A DNA stretch of 37,879 bases from positions 1-37,879 of the forward strand of contig JAFGVL010000073.1 in assembly GCA_016938015.1 (NCBI GenBank), given 5' to 3'. The notes beneath the pieces were generated by a model. It was given only the letters and a program-made list of their open reading frames with translations. It was not told the origin of the DNA and searched no databases. Position 1 is the stretch's first letter; every line of letters starts with the position of its first letter. A program made the translations under genes and the position numbers. This DNA is from Paludibacteraceae bacterium. GTDB lineage: Bacteria; Bacteroidota; Bacteroidia; Bacteroidales; Paludibacteraceae. Positions 25,901 through 34,810 of the stretch are shown here, piece by piece.

Positions 25901-26655
25901 GGAAAATTATGTGTTTCGGCTTTCAAAGAAATAACCGATTTAAATTGCTTAGTTTCAAAAAAATCGGATGTTTCGGCAGAAGCAGGTGCAAATTGTTCAA
26001 TTTTAGGGCCGGCGTTAAACGCCACATTATCTTTATAGGCAGACACTAGATTGTTCGGATTTACTTCCGACGTTTTGCGAATTAATTTAAACAGCGAACT
26101 TTCTTTTTCCTCTCCATCAATAATATAGGTTCCGTTAAATATTTTATGACGACAGTGTTCTGAATTCACTTGCGAGAACCCAAACACCTCACTATCAGTC
26201 AGCTTACGTCCTAATTTTTTGCTTACCTCATTCAAATACCCAATTTCATCAGCACTCAACGCCAATCCTTCTTGTTGATTGTAGGCAGCTATATCATCAA
26301 TTTCAAGTATCGGTTCAGGCTGCTTCTTAATAGTAAAGGTATCTTGATTCAAACCGTTGTACATACGTTGCAACATCGGGTCGTGGTTTTCATTTTCATC
26401 TTTCGCAGGATAGTATTCTTCAATACGTTGAATTCCACCCAAACCCATATTTTGAGTAATCTCCACAGCATTGGTACTCCAAGGCGTAATCATTTCTCGA
26501 CGAGGACCTACAAACCAACCGTTTATTGCATCGCTTTGCACATGTTCTGCATTACCAAAAAGCCAACAGAGCTTATTAATAGCATTGTTATCAAAATTGC
26601 TTACAACATCTACTGCTAAGATGTTTTTTTCGGGCGTTTTAAAGAATAAAATCAT
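22963..26655 (-). CDS. purL: Phosphoribosylformylglycinamidine synthase, single-chain form
   Basis: A 1230-residue enzyme for the fourth step of purine synthesis, converting FGAR to FGAM with ATP and glutamine. The N-terminal and paired synthetase domains include [39 protein letters not shown] and [18 protein letters not shown]. The C-terminal part is a class I glutaminase with the nucleophile cysteine near 1075 (LGICNGCQL) and the His-Glu pair near 1188-1190 (MPHLERA). The frame extends to an ATG at 26688. That codon overlaps the promoter box at 26686-26693 and adds residues unlike the family, so [11 protein letters not shown] at 26655 is taken as the start. Confidence 0.95.
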   Translation of the reverse strand: [1230 protein letters not shown]

Positions 26656-26685
26656 ACGTTCAATGAGGTATTTTATAATGAGTTG

Positions 26686-26693
26686 CAAAGGTA
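26686..26693 (-). promoter_or_regulatory. -7 promoter element for purL
   Basis: On the minus strand TACCTTTG matches TAnnTTTG, 30 bases before the chosen purL ATG at 26655. It overlaps the alternative ATG at 26688, making that start unlikely. No clear -33 TTG at the ideal spacing. Confidence 0.6.
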
Positions 26694-26953
26694 AGATTTT
26701 AGCTTAGGAATAAAAATTGAGAAAATATATTTTATGCTGATGCAAGCATCTTTTTTTTATACTGCTTATTTTCAGATTATTCTTAGCTTAAACTCAATCA
26801 TTATTAAATAACCTATGAACAAAATCTAAAAAAAAATGTTTTAATTAAACAATAAATTCAATAAACATTCGTTTTTTAGGTAAAAATTAATTCTAACACT
26901 TAAAACAATATAGATATTGACAGACTCTACCCCAACATTTTAATAACACACAC
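26694..26953. other. AT-rich divergent intergenic region
   Basis: About 260 bases separate the purL promoter from the plus-strand sorting-domain gene. No gene, TAnnTTTG box on the plus strand, or strong hairpin was found. The region is dominated by A and T runs. Confidence 0.5.
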
Positions 26954-27319
26954 ATGAAAAAACTAGTTGTAATACTTAGCTTAATAGCAATAAGTTTAAG
27001 TAGCTTAGCAAACAACAACGCGGGAAGAGTTGAAAATAACGAAAGTACAGAAAACAACCACATTTTAATAGATATGAATATATCTCCTAATCCGGTGGTT
27101 AATTTTGGCGAGTTAGAATTTATTTTGGAAGAAGCTGTTGATGAAGTATTTATTTTTATTGCCAACTCATCGGGCAAGCTTGTTTCTTCATTACCAATAG
27201 GCGAAACCGCTGCCGGAAAAAACACAGTTTTAATAAACACCGATGGATTACAAGGTTTTTATATTGTGGGCATTCAAGCAGGAAATCAAACAGGAACTTG
27301 TAAAATGTATGTAAAATAA
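26954..27319 (+). CDS. Small secreted protein consisting of a type IX sorting-type domain
   Basis: A 121-residue protein with a signal peptide (KKLVVILSLIAISLSSLANN). A short polar linker leads into a C-terminal domain of the type A kind used by the Bacteroidota type IX secretion system. It has NISPNPVVN, then the beta-strand pattern VFIFIANSSGKLV, INTDGLQGFYIVGIQAG and the final KMYVK. In most proteins such a domain is a tail on a large cargo; here it is almost the whole protein. It may be a stand-alone sorting module, a periplasmic beta-sandwich, or the remnant of a larger protein. The start follows a typical signal peptide. A terminator follows 16 bases after the stop. Confidence 0.7.
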   Translation: MKKLVVILSLIAISLSSLANNNAGRVENNESTENNHILIDMNISPNPVVNFGELEFILEEAVDEVFIFIANSSGKLVSSLPIGETAAGKNTVLINTDGLQGFYIVGIQAGNQTGTCKMYVK

Positions 27320-27335
27320 TTTTTCTTTTTCTTTT

Positions 27336-27362
27336 AAAAGGCGGCTATTGTCGCCTTTTTTT
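27336..27362 (+). terminator. Rho-independent terminator
   Basis: The arms AAAAGGCG and CGCCTTTT surround the loop GCTATTGT and lead into a run of T residues. It ends the sorting-domain gene. Confidence 0.82.
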
Positions 27363-27446
27363 ATTGAAAAAAGTTTCAAACCGTGACTATCTACCTATAG
27401 TTTTCTATTTTTTTTTGATTTTAACATTTTGAATGAAAGATTTTTA

Positions 27447-27454
27447 TATTTTTG
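27447..27454 (+). promoter_or_regulatory. -7 promoter element for the lipoprotein gene
   Basis: TATTTTTG matches TAnnTTTG; TTTTG at 27427-27431 lies 15 bases upstream as a possible -33 box. The leader to the ATG at 27531 would be about 70 bases. Confidence 0.55.
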
Positions 27455-27530
27455 CATATCAACAATTCGCAGTTTTTTAATCTACCTTAAATTAATTATA
27501 AAACTCAATTTTAATTAAAAAAATATTCGG

Positions 27531-28079
27531 ATGAAAACACAACCATTCTTACTAGTTCTTTTACTTACCGTTTTCAGTATTTCTTGTTCAAAAACAGATG
27601 ATGTTACAGATGTAAGCAATAGAGTTACCCCACTTGCCTTACCTGTAGACATGAATAACGATGGGATAAGTGATTTTAAAGTGGAATTTAACACTACAAT
27701 AACAGATGGCTCTCCAGAAGTAATGATTGGTTATTTATTTCCGCTTAACAGCACTCAAGTTTTGATTAACTCAAATACCGCTTACAGCATGTTTTTACAA
27801 CCCTTAGATATAGTAACTGCTAATCCGAGTTTGCCTCTCAGTTTCCAACCATCATATGTACAAGTTATTAGAAAAAGAGTACAAGAAACAAGTTGGACAG
27901 TTAACAGTGCTGCGTATTTTGACCAAGCTCACATGAATCCGGCGTACGTTGGTGTGAAATTTTTAGTAGGTGATGTGTGGTATGTAGGTTGGGCAAAATT
28001 TCAATTCGACACCTCGAATGCTGAACCTACTTTAGTTGCAAAAAAATATGCCTTAGACGATTGCATCATAGATCAATAA
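27531..28079 (+). CDS. Lipoprotein of unknown function
   Basis: A 182-residue lipoprotein. The signal ends in the lipobox SISC (LLLTVFSISCSKTDD). Just after a short linker is DMNNDGISDFKVEF, a DxNxDG loop of the kind that binds calcium in dockerin, EF-hand and FG-GAP-like repeats. The rest is beta-rich with paired aromatic strands (FLVGDVWYVGWAKFQFD). Similar architecture is common in secreted Bacteroidota proteins with no known role. It has its own promoter box and terminator, so it is a single-gene unit. Confidence 0.72.
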   Translation: MKTQPFLLVLLLTVFSISCSKTDDVTDVSNRVTPLALPVDMNNDGISDFKVEFNTTITDGSPEVMIGYLFPLNSTQVLINSNTAYSMFLQPLDIVTANPSLPLSFQPSYVQVIRKRVQETSWTVNSAAYFDQAHMNPAYVGVKFLVGDVWYVGWAKFQFDTSNAEPTLVAKKYALDDCIIDQ

Positions 28080-28100
28080 ATCTTAAAATACCTTTTATAG

Positions 28101-28131
28101 AAGAGCGTTACATAAGTTTCGCTCTTTTTTT
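28101..28131 (+). terminator. Rho-independent terminator
   Basis: The arms AAGAGCG and CGCTCTT enclose a 12-base loop and run into seven T residues after GCTC. It ends the lipoprotein gene. Confidence 0.8.
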
Positions 28132-28177
28132 ATGCTCACATGTTTATAAATAGTTTCTCTGCTTCATAATAAATGTT

Positions 28178-28185
28178 TATTTTTG
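28178..28185 (+). promoter_or_regulatory. -7 promoter element for fabG
   Basis: TATTTTTG matches TAnnTTTG, 34 bases before the fabG ATG and after the preceding terminator. The -33 region holds only a weak TTTC about 20 bases upstream. Confidence 0.55.
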
Positions 28186-28219
28186 CGGTCGTAAAATTTA
28201 CTTTAAAAACAAAAAAACT

Positions 28220-28966
28220 ATGGGATTATTAAACGGGAAAGTGGCTCTTGTAACAGGAGCCGCAAGAGGCATTGGTAAGGCCATCGCACTTAAACTAGCC
28301 AGCGAAGGTGCTGCTATTGCATTTACAGATTTAGTGATAGATGAGAACGGAAAAGCAACTGAAAAAGAAATAGCAGCTTTAGGTGTTAAAGCAAAAGGCT
28401 ATGCTTCTAACGCAGCCAGTTTTGACGATACTGAAAAAGTAGTTAATGCTATAGCTGAAGAATTTGGTCGTATTGATATACTAGTAAATAATGCAGGTAT
28501 AACAAAGGATGGCGCATTAAAAAGAATGACTGAAGATCAATGGGATGCTGTAATTGCCGTAAACTTAAAATCTGTATTTAATTTTACAAAAGCAGTGCAA
28601 CCAATTATGTGGAAACAAGCTTCGGGAAGTGTAATTAACATGAGTTCTGTTGTAGGAGTATCCGGCAATGCTAACCAATGTAATTATTCAGCTTCAAAAG
28701 CTGGTATTATTGGATTTACTAAATCTGCTGCTAAAGAAATGGGATTACGAGGAATTCGTCATAATGCTATTGCTCCGGGTTTTATTATCACTGAAATGAC
28801 TGGAGTTTTACCTGAAGATGTAAAAAAAGAATGGGAATCAAAAATTCCATTAAAACGTGGTGGTACTCCGGATGAAGTAGCAAAAGCAACCTTATTCCTT
28901 GCCTCCGATTTGTCAAGTTATGTTAGCGGTCAGGTAATTCATGTTTGTGGTGGTATGAACACCTAA
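28220..28966 (+). CDS. fabG: 3-oxoacyl-ACP reductase FabG
   Basis: A 248-residue short-chain dehydrogenase that reduces 3-oxoacyl-ACP with NADPH in fatty acid synthesis. The cofactor motif TGAARGIG is at 12-19, and NNAG at 90-93. The catalytic set is N115, S143, Y156 and K160 (YSASKAG). Length and ending (YVSGQVIHVCGGMNT) fit FabG. It stands alone with its own promoter box and terminator, apart from fabI and fabZ elsewhere in the window. Other SDR reductases share this pattern, so FabG is the best but not the only assignment. Confidence 0.88.
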   Translation: MGLLNGKVALVTGAARGIGKAIALKLASEGAAIAFTDLVIDENGKATEKEIAALGVKAKGYASNAASFDDTEKVVNAIAEEFGRIDILVNNAGITKDGALKRMTEDQWDAVIAVNLKSVFNFTKAVQPIMWKQASGSVINMSSVVGVSGNANQCNYSASKAGIIGFTKSAAKEMGLRGIRHNAIAPGFIITEMTGVLPEDVKKEWESKIPLKRGGTPDEVAKATLFLASDLSSYVSGQVIHVCGGMNT

Positions 28967-29004
28967 ATAGTTGTTAATTAATAGCTAACAATTAATATAT
29001 TTTT

Positions 29005-29036
29005 AAAGCCATTTCCTTTTTGGAAGTGGCTTTTTT
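29005..29036 (+). terminator. Rho-independent terminator after fabG
   Basis: GCCATTTCC pairs with GGAAGTGGC (one G-T pair) around the loop TTTTT and is followed by six T residues. Confidence 0.85.
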
Positions 29037-29038
29037 GT

Positions 29039-29046
29039 TATCTTTG
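29039..29046 (+). promoter_or_regulatory. -7 promoter element for secA
   Basis: TATCTTTG matches TAnnTTTG and lies directly after the fabG terminator. A TTTTG within the terminator loop and second arm (29018-29022) is 16 bases upstream, so promoter and terminator would overlap. The leader to the secA ATG is about 100 bases. Confidence 0.55.
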
Positions 29047-29152
29047 CGTGATTCAAAAAAAAACCGTCTTTTTGTCATACTTTTCTGTTTGGATTGTTTT
29101 TTGACTATGTAAGGCACAAATTAATAATTATTATTTAAAAAATTAACATATC

Positions 29153-32100
29153 ATGGGATTTAATAAGCTTCTAGGTAAACTGTTAGGAAACAAATCGCAA
29201 CGCGATTTAAAAGAAATAATGCCTTATATCGAAAAAATTCATAGCACTTACCCATCCATAGAAAAACTTACCAACGACGAATTGCGTCATCGCACCCAAG
29301 AAATAAAAAATAAAATTCAAGACAGTGTTAGTGTTGAAAAGAACCGTATAGCAGAGATTAAAACCGAAATTGAAAGCATCGATATCAATAATCGCGAAAA
29401 ATACTACAACGAAATTGATAAACTGGAAAAACAAATTCTTGAAAAATACGAACAAGCATTAGATGAAGCTTTGCCGGAAGCGTTTTCCATTGCAAAAGAA
29501 ACAGCTCGCAGATTTAAAGAAAACGAACAAACCTCTGTTACTGCAAATGACTTTGACCGCGAATTGGCAGCCAAATTCGATTTTGTAACCATTGAAGGAG
29601 ATAAAGCCATTTATCATAACGAATGGACTGCCGGTGGCAGTAAAATAAAATGGGAAATGTGCCATTACGACGTGCAACTTATTGGAGGGGTAGCTTTACA
29701 CAAAGGTAAAATATCCGAAATGGCAACCGGAGAAGGTAAAACATTAGTAGCTACACTCCCCGTATTTTTAAATGCCCTAACCGGCAATGGCGTTCACATG
29801 GTAACAGTAAATGATTACTTAGCAAAACGTGACTCCGAATGGATGGGTCCTTTATATATGTTTCACGGTTTAAGTGTAGATTGTATTGACAAACACCAAC
29901 CAAACTCCGATAACCGACGTGCTGCTTACGAAGCAGATATAACCTTCGGTACCAACAACGAATTTGGCTTCGATTACCTACGAGACAATATGGCCACTTC
30001 ACCACTCGACCTGGTTCAACGCAAACATAATTACGCTATTGTGGATGAGGTAGACTCGGTATTGATTGATGATGCTCGTACCCCATTAATCATTTCCGGA
30101 CCGGTACCAAAAGGCGAAGACCAACTGTTTGAAGAACTTCGCCCCCGCATAGAAAAACTGGTTGCGTTACAACGCAGCTTAGCCACCAACTACTTAACGG
30201 AAGCAAAACGCCTATTAAAATCGGATAACAAAAAAGAACAAGAAGAAGGTGCGTTGGCCTTGTTTCGTTCGTTCAAAGGCTTACCTAAAAACAATCCGTT
30301 GATTAAGTTCTTAAGTGAACAAGGCAATAAACACTTGTTAATTAAAACAGAAGAATTTTATATTGCCGAGAACAACCGCAATATGCATATTGCAACTGAT
30401 CCACTTTATTTTGTGATAGATGAAAGACACAACAGCATCGAATTAACCGATAAAGGTATTGACGCATTAACCGGAGCTTCGGACGACCCTAATTTCTTTG
30501 TGTTACCTGATGTTGGAAGCGAAATTGCCGACATCGAAAAACAAGCAATTTCTGCCGACGAAAAACAAGCTAAAAAAGACGATTTATTACAACGCTATGC
30601 CGTAAAATCTGAATTAGTACATACTGTTAACCAACTACTTAAAGCCTATACTTTATTTGAAAAAGATGTAGAATATGTGGTGATTGACAATAAGGTAATG
30701 ATAGTGGATGAACAAACAGGGCGTGTAATGGAAGGTCGTCGCTATTCCGACGGTTTACACCAAGCCATCGAAGCCAAAGAACGAGTAACCGTTGAAGCAG
30801 CCACACAAACATTTGCTACTATTACGCTCCAAAACTATTTCCGCATGTACCACAAACTTGCCGGTATGACCGGTACTGCCGAAACAGAAGCGGGTGAGTT
30901 ATGGGATATCTACAAATTAGACGTAGTGGTTATTCCAACCAATAAACCAATTTCTAGAAATGATATGGAAGACAAAGTTTTCCGTACCAAACGAGAAAAA
31001 TACAATGCGGTAATACAAGAAATTGTAAACTTAGTGGAAGCAGGAAGACCTGTTTTGGTGGGTACTACCTCTGTAGAAATATCGGAATTATTAGCCCGAA
31101 TGCTTACTCAACGCAAAATTAGACACAATGTATTAAATGCCAAACTGCACCAAAAAGAAGCCGATATTGTAGCACAAGCCGGACAAACAGGAACCGTTAC
31201 AATTGCTACAAACATGGCGGGTCGTGGTACCGACATCAAATTATCGGCCGAAGTAAAAGCCGCCGGAGGTTTAGCCATTTTAGGTACCGAACGCCATGAA
31301 TCCAGACGTGTAGATAGACAGTTACGCGGGCGTGCCGGTCGTCAGGGAGACCCGGGGTCTTCTATTTTCTTTGTTTCGTTGGAAGATGATTTGATGCGTC
31401 TTTTCGGATCGGAACGTATTGCAGGAGTTATGGATAAACTGGGCTTTGAAGAAGGAGAAGTTATTCAACATAAGATGATTTCAAATTCCATAGAAAGAGC
31501 TCAAAAGAAAGTGGAAGAAAATAATTTCGGCATACGTAAACGCTTGTTGGAATACGATGATGTTATGAATTCGCAACGCGAAGTGGTCTATTCCAAACGC
31601 CGCCATGCTTTAATGGGCGAACGAATTGGAGTAGATATTTCGAATATGGTGTATGATACAGCTTCTAACATTGTTGAAAGTTATTACGATTCTAACGACT
31701 ATGAAGGCTTATCGCTGGAGCTTATTTCTACCTTCAGTTTAGATATTCCTTTTTCGGCAGAAGAATTTAAAACAGAAAAATTGCCTGTACTTATTGACAA
31801 AGTAGATACTGCTGTTTTAGAAGCATTTAAACGAAAAATGGAGAAATTGGCAAGCATTTCATACCCAATTATCAAACAAGTATACGAAGAAAAAGGACAA
31901 CAATATGAAAACATTTTAGTTCCTGTTACCGATGGTAAACGGACGTTTAATATCACTGTTAACTTAGCCGAAGCGTGCAAATCGGAAGGAAAAGAAGTAG
32001 TAAAATCGTTTGAAAAGATTATTCTACTATATATTATTGATGAAGCTTGGAAAGAGCACTTACGTGAGTTGGACGAATTAAGAAACTCTGTGCAAAACGC

Positions 32101-32455
32101 CACTTACGAACAAAAAGACCCACTTTTGATTTACAAACTGGAATCATTCAATTTATTTAAAACCATGATTGATACCATTAACCGTAAATCGATGTCTATA
32201 TTAATGCGCGGACAAATTCCTATGCGTGAACCGGAACAGGTACAACAAGCACGACAAGAAAGACGTCAGGATTATAGCAAGTACCGTACACAAAAAGACG
32301 AATTAGCTCGTGCTCCTATGCAAGACGGATCACAACAAGATACTCGCCAACAACAAGTTACTCAACCCATACATGTAGAAAAAAAGGTTGGGCGCAACGA
32401 CCCTTGTCCTTGCGGAAGCGGGAAAAAATATAAAAATTGTCACGGACAATCGTAA
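29153..32455 (+). CDS. secA: Preprotein translocase ATPase SecA
   Basis: A 1100-residue motor that drives proteins through SecYEG. The Walker A motif is GEGKT at 193-197 ([12 protein letters not shown]). The DEAD-type box is in [23 protein letters not shown]. The second helicase domain carries [10 protein letters not shown] and [17 protein letters not shown]. The extreme C terminus is the zinc-binding, SecB-contacting tail [19 protein letters not shown]. Walker A sits about 90 residues later than in E. coli because of a charged helical insert at about 50-125, as in other Bacteroidota SecA proteins. lgt follows after 15 bases. Confidence 0.97.
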   Translation: MGFNKLLGKLLGNKSQRDLKEIMPYIEKIHSTYPSIEKLTNDELRHRTQEIKNKIQDSVSVEKNRIAEIKTEIESIDINNREKYYNEIDKLEKQILEKYEQALDEALPEAFSIAKETARRFKENEQTSVTANDFDRELAAKFDFVTIEGDKAIYHNEWTAGGSKIKWEMCHYDVQLIGGVALHKGKISEMATGEGKTLVATLPVFLNALTGNGVHMVTVNDYLAKRDSEWMGPLYMFHGLSVDCIDKHQPNSDNRRAAYEADITFGTNNEFGFDYLRDNMATSPLDLVQRKHNYAIVDEVDSVLIDDARTPLIISGPVPKGEDQLFEELRPRIEKLVALQRSLATNYLTEAKRLLKSDNKKEQEEGALALFRSFKGLPKNNPLIKFLSEQGNKHLLIKTEEFYIAENNRNMHIATDPLYFVIDERHNSIELTDKGIDALTGASDDPNFFVLPDVGSEIADIEKQAISADEKQAKKDDLLQRYAVKSELVHTVNQLLKAYTLFEKDVEYVVIDNKVMIVDEQTGRVMEGRRYSDGLHQAIEAKERVTVEAATQTFATITLQNYFRMYHKLAGMTGTAETEAGELWDIYKLDVVVIPTNKPISRNDMEDKVFRTKREKYNAVIQEIVNLVEAGRPVLVGTTSVEISELLARMLTQRKIRHNVLNAKLHQKEADIVAQAGQTGTVTIATNMAGRGTDIKLSAEVKAAGGLAILGTERHESRRVDRQLRGRAGRQGDPGSSIFFVSLEDDLMRLFGSERIAGVMDKLGFEEGEVIQHKMISNSIERAQKKVEENNFGIRKRLLEYDDVMNSQREVVYSKRRHALMGERIGVDISNMVYDTASNIVESYYDSNDYEGLSLELISTFSLDIPFSAEEFKTEKLPVLIDKVDTAVLEAFKRKMEKLASISYPIIKQVYEEKGQQYENILVPVTDGKRTFNITVNLAEACKSEGKEVVKSFEKIILLYIIDEAWKEHLRELDELRNSVQNATYEQKDPLLIYKLESFNLFKTMIDTINRKSMSILMRGQIPMREPEQVQQARQERRQDYSKYRTQKDELARAPMQDGSQQDTRQQQVTQPIHVEKKVGRNDPCPCGSGKKYKNCHGQS

Positions 32456-32470
32456 TTAAATTCAAAGGAT

Positions 32471-33340
32471 ATGTTACAATCAATCGTATGGGATGTTAAC
32501 CCTGTTATAGTTGAACTATTCGGACGTGAGGTTCGTTGGTACGGACTTATGTGGGGAGTTGGTTTTTTAATCGGATTTGAACTGATTAGTCGTATTTTTA
32601 AAAACGAAAACGGAGGAGCCGATTGGGCCGATAAAATTTTCATCTATATGTTTGTGGGTACTATTATAGGAGCTCGTTTGGGTCATTGTTTATTTTACGA
32701 GCATTGGTTTGATTGGGTAGACAGTAATGGTGTTTTGCAAGAAGGATATATCAGTCACCCGCTCAACCTTTTAAAGGTGTGGGAAGGCGGTTTATCCAGT
32801 CATGGTGGAGCATTTGGTATTTTAGTGTCAATGTATTTATACAACCGTAATGTTACAAAAAAAGGATTTATCTGGATATTCGACCGTTTAGTAATACCTG
32901 TAGCCTTTGTTGGAGCTTGCATTCGTTTTGGTAATTTAATGAATTCAGAAATATACGGAGAACCAACTAATTTGGCGTGGGGTTTTGAATTTGTACGCGA
33001 TTACACTTGGCACAAACCCATTGCCGAAGGCGGTTCTGGCGGTTTACCCGTACATCCCACTCAAATTTACGAAATTTTATATTGTCTTGTTGCTTTAGGT
33101 GTAACTTCTTTTATGTATTGGAAAAAGAGGGCCTACGAACGTAAAGGATTGATTTTCGGCACATTTCTGTTAATCATTTTTGGCACTCGTTTTTTACTCG
33201 AATTCATCAAAAATAATCAAGAAAGCTTTGAACAAAACCTGTTGCTAAATATGGGACAAATACTCAGCATTCCATTTATTATATGGGGTTGTTGGTTGAT
33301 TATAAATGCTTTAAAAAATAATCCGTCAAACTCAAAATAA
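32471..33340 (+). CDS. lgt: Prolipoprotein diacylglyceryl transferase
   Basis: A 289-residue multi-pass inner membrane enzyme that adds diacylglycerol to the cysteine of prolipoproteins. The Lgt signature is GACIRFGNLMNSEIYGEPT, with its conserved arginine and asparagine. HPTQIYEILYCL and an early RWYGLMWGVGFLIGF block are also typical. It lies 15 bases after secA and 12 bases before the flavodiiron gene. The window holds several substrates for it, namely the lipoproteins at 14316, 27531, 34676 and 34853. Confidence 0.95.
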   Translation: MLQSIVWDVNPVIVELFGREVRWYGLMWGVGFLIGFELISRIFKNENGGADWADKIFIYMFVGTIIGARLGHCLFYEHWFDWVDSNGVLQEGYISHPLNLLKVWEGGLSSHGGAFGILVSMYLYNRNVTKKGFIWIFDRLVIPVAFVGACIRFGNLMNSEIYGEPTNLAWGFEFVRDYTWHKPIAEGGSGGLPVHPTQIYEILYCLVALGVTSFMYWKKRAYERKGLIFGTFLLIIFGTRFLLEFIKNNQESFEQNLLLNMGQILSIPFIIWGCWLIINALKNNPSNSK

Positions 33341-33352
33341 TTGCTCTTTAGT

Positions 33353-34546
33353 ATGGCTAAAAAATTAAACAACGACATTTTTTACGTAGGCGTAAACGAC
33401 AGAAAAACTCATTTGTTTGAAAATATGTTGCCTCTGCCTTATGGCGTTTCGTATAATTCGTATTTAATACTAGATGAGAAAACAGCGCTGATAGACACTG
33501 TTGAAATTTCATTTTCAGAACAATATATAGCTAAAATAGCTAGTATTTTAAATGGGAGAAAACTTGACTATTTAATTATCAACCACATGGAACCCGACCA
33601 CTCAGGCTCCATAAAAATGATTCGTAGAGAGTATCCCGAAGTCCAAATTATTGGCAACGCCAAAACGCTGGGTATGATAGAAGGTTTTTATAGCATCAAT
33701 GATAGCGTATGCGAAATAAAAGATAATGATACCCTTACGCTAGGAAAACACGAATTGCAATTTTTTCTTACCCCTATGGTTCATTGGCCCGAAACCATGA
33801 TGAGCTATGATAAAACAACTTGCACTTTATTTTCGGGCGATGCTTTTGGAACATTTAGAGCGTTGAATGGCGGAGTATTAGATTCCGAATTAGTTACAGA
33901 TTTGTATTGGGACGAAATGATTCGGTACTATGCAAACATTGTTGGGAAATACGGCGTACCGGTACAAAAAGCCTTACAAAAACTGGCAGGAATAAAAATT
34001 GACATGATATGTTCTACCCACGGACCTGTATGGACTGAAAAAATTACAGGAGTAGTTAGTATGTACCAAAAACTCAGTTCTTACGAAGGAGAAAATGGCG
34101 TTGTAATTGCCTACGGATCGATGTATGGCAACACCGAACAAATGGCAGAAATTGTTGCTTCGTACCTTTCGGAAGCCGGAGTAAAAAATATTGTAATACA
34201 CAATCTTTCTAAATCAGACCCCTCGTACGTATTGGCAGACATATTTAAATACAAAGGTTTACTTATTGGTAGCCCAACTTACAGCAACGAACTATACCCA
34301 AAAGCAGCCGATTTAGTAACGAAAATTAAAACAAGAGGAATAAAGAACCGCGTTTTCGGATGTTTTGGCTCTTTTACTTGGGCGGGTGTTGCAATAAAAG
34401 AATTAACTGAACTTGCCAACCAAATGCAATGGGAAATGTGTGGATCGTTTGAAGCTAAGATGAGTATTAAACCAAATCAACACGAAGAATTAAAACAATT
34501 AGCGATAGAAATAGCTGCAAAATTAGTAGGTGTTACAAAAAGATAA
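33353..34546 (+). CDS. Flavodiiron protein (FprA/NorV-like oxygen or NO reductase)
   Basis: A 397-residue protein. Residues 1 to about 245 form a metallo-beta-lactamase-like domain with a full set of di-iron ligands: H78, E80, D82 and H83 (NHMEPDHSGS), H144, D163 and H223. Residues from about 250 form a flavodoxin domain (YGSMYGNTEQMAE as the FMN phosphate loop). No rubredoxin domain is attached, so electrons come from a separate donor. Flavodiiron proteins reduce oxygen to water or nitric oxide to nitrous oxide and protect anaerobes. The ATG at 33353 is chosen over the TTG at 33341, which directly abuts the lgt stop. Confidence 0.94.
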   Translation: MAKKLNNDIFYVGVNDRKTHLFENMLPLPYGVSYNSYLILDEKTALIDTVEISFSEQYIAKIASILNGRKLDYLIINHMEPDHSGSIKMIRREYPEVQIIGNAKTLGMIEGFYSINDSVCEIKDNDTLTLGKHELQFFLTPMVHWPETMMSYDKTTCTLFSGDAFGTFRALNGGVLDSELVTDLYWDEMIRYYANIVGKYGVPVQKALQKLAGIKIDMICSTHGPVWTEKITGVVSMYQKLSSYEGENGVVIAYGSMYGNTEQMAEIVASYLSEAGVKNIVIHNLSKSDPSYVLADIFKYKGLLIGSPTYSNELYPKAADLVTKIKTRGIKNRVFGCFGSFTWAGVAIKELTELANQMQWEMCGSFEAKMSIKPNQHEELKQLAIEIAAKLVGVTKR

Positions 34547-34608
34547 ATTGAATGAAAATTTCGGCATTTGTTTTGCATTAAAAAATAATTTTACATTTTT
34601 TATAAAAA

Positions 34609-34642
34609 TTGCACGATAAATACCTATAAACAATTAATTTTG
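34609..34642 (+). promoter_or_regulatory. Promoter of the twin mini-lipoprotein genes
   Basis: TTG at 34609-34611 and TAATTTTG at 34635-34642 (TAnnTTTG) are 23 bases apart, within the range reported for Bacteroidota promoters. The box is 33 bases before the first small lipoprotein ATG. Confidence 0.55.
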
Positions 34643-34675
34643 TTAAAAATAATATTTTATTATACCTAGTACAGT

Positions 34676-34810
34676 ATGAAACAAACATTAATACTAGTAT
34701 TAATTATACTAGTTACACTTCTATCAAACTCTTGCAATACAGGTTGCGGGTGCCCAGGAGGAGCCGGATACGGACAAAATAACCAACAATCTACATATCA
34801 ACACGCATAA
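34676..34810 (+). CDS. Tiny lipoprotein, first of a tandem pair
   Basis: A 44-residue frame, ATG at 34676 and TAA at 34808-34810. A lipoprotein signal (MKQTLILVLIILVTLLSNSC, lipobox SNSC at residue 20) leaves a mature peptide of only 25 residues. The mature peptide starts CNTGCGCPGGAGYGQNNQQS and holds three cysteines including the lipidated one. It shares the pattern C-P-G-x-x-G-Y-x-Q-N with the next small protein. A promoter box lies upstream. Coding is supported by the signal, the lipobox and the resemblance to its neighbour. Function is unknown; the free cysteines could bind metal or form a disulfide. Confidence 0.75.
   Translation: MKQTLILVLIILVTLLSNSCNTGCGCPGGAGYGQNNQQSTYQHA

Noticed and set aside
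26917-26945. A TTGACA followed by an AT-rich hexamer, resembling a sigma-70 promoter, before the sorting-domain gene.
   Set aside because: Bacteroidota use TTG and TAnnTTTG boxes rather than the E. coli -35/-10 pattern, and one such match is expected by chance in AT-rich DNA.
28220-28966. fabG as part of an lpx or fab gene cluster.
   Set aside because: It has its own promoter box and terminator and is far from fabI and fabZ, so no cluster is supported.
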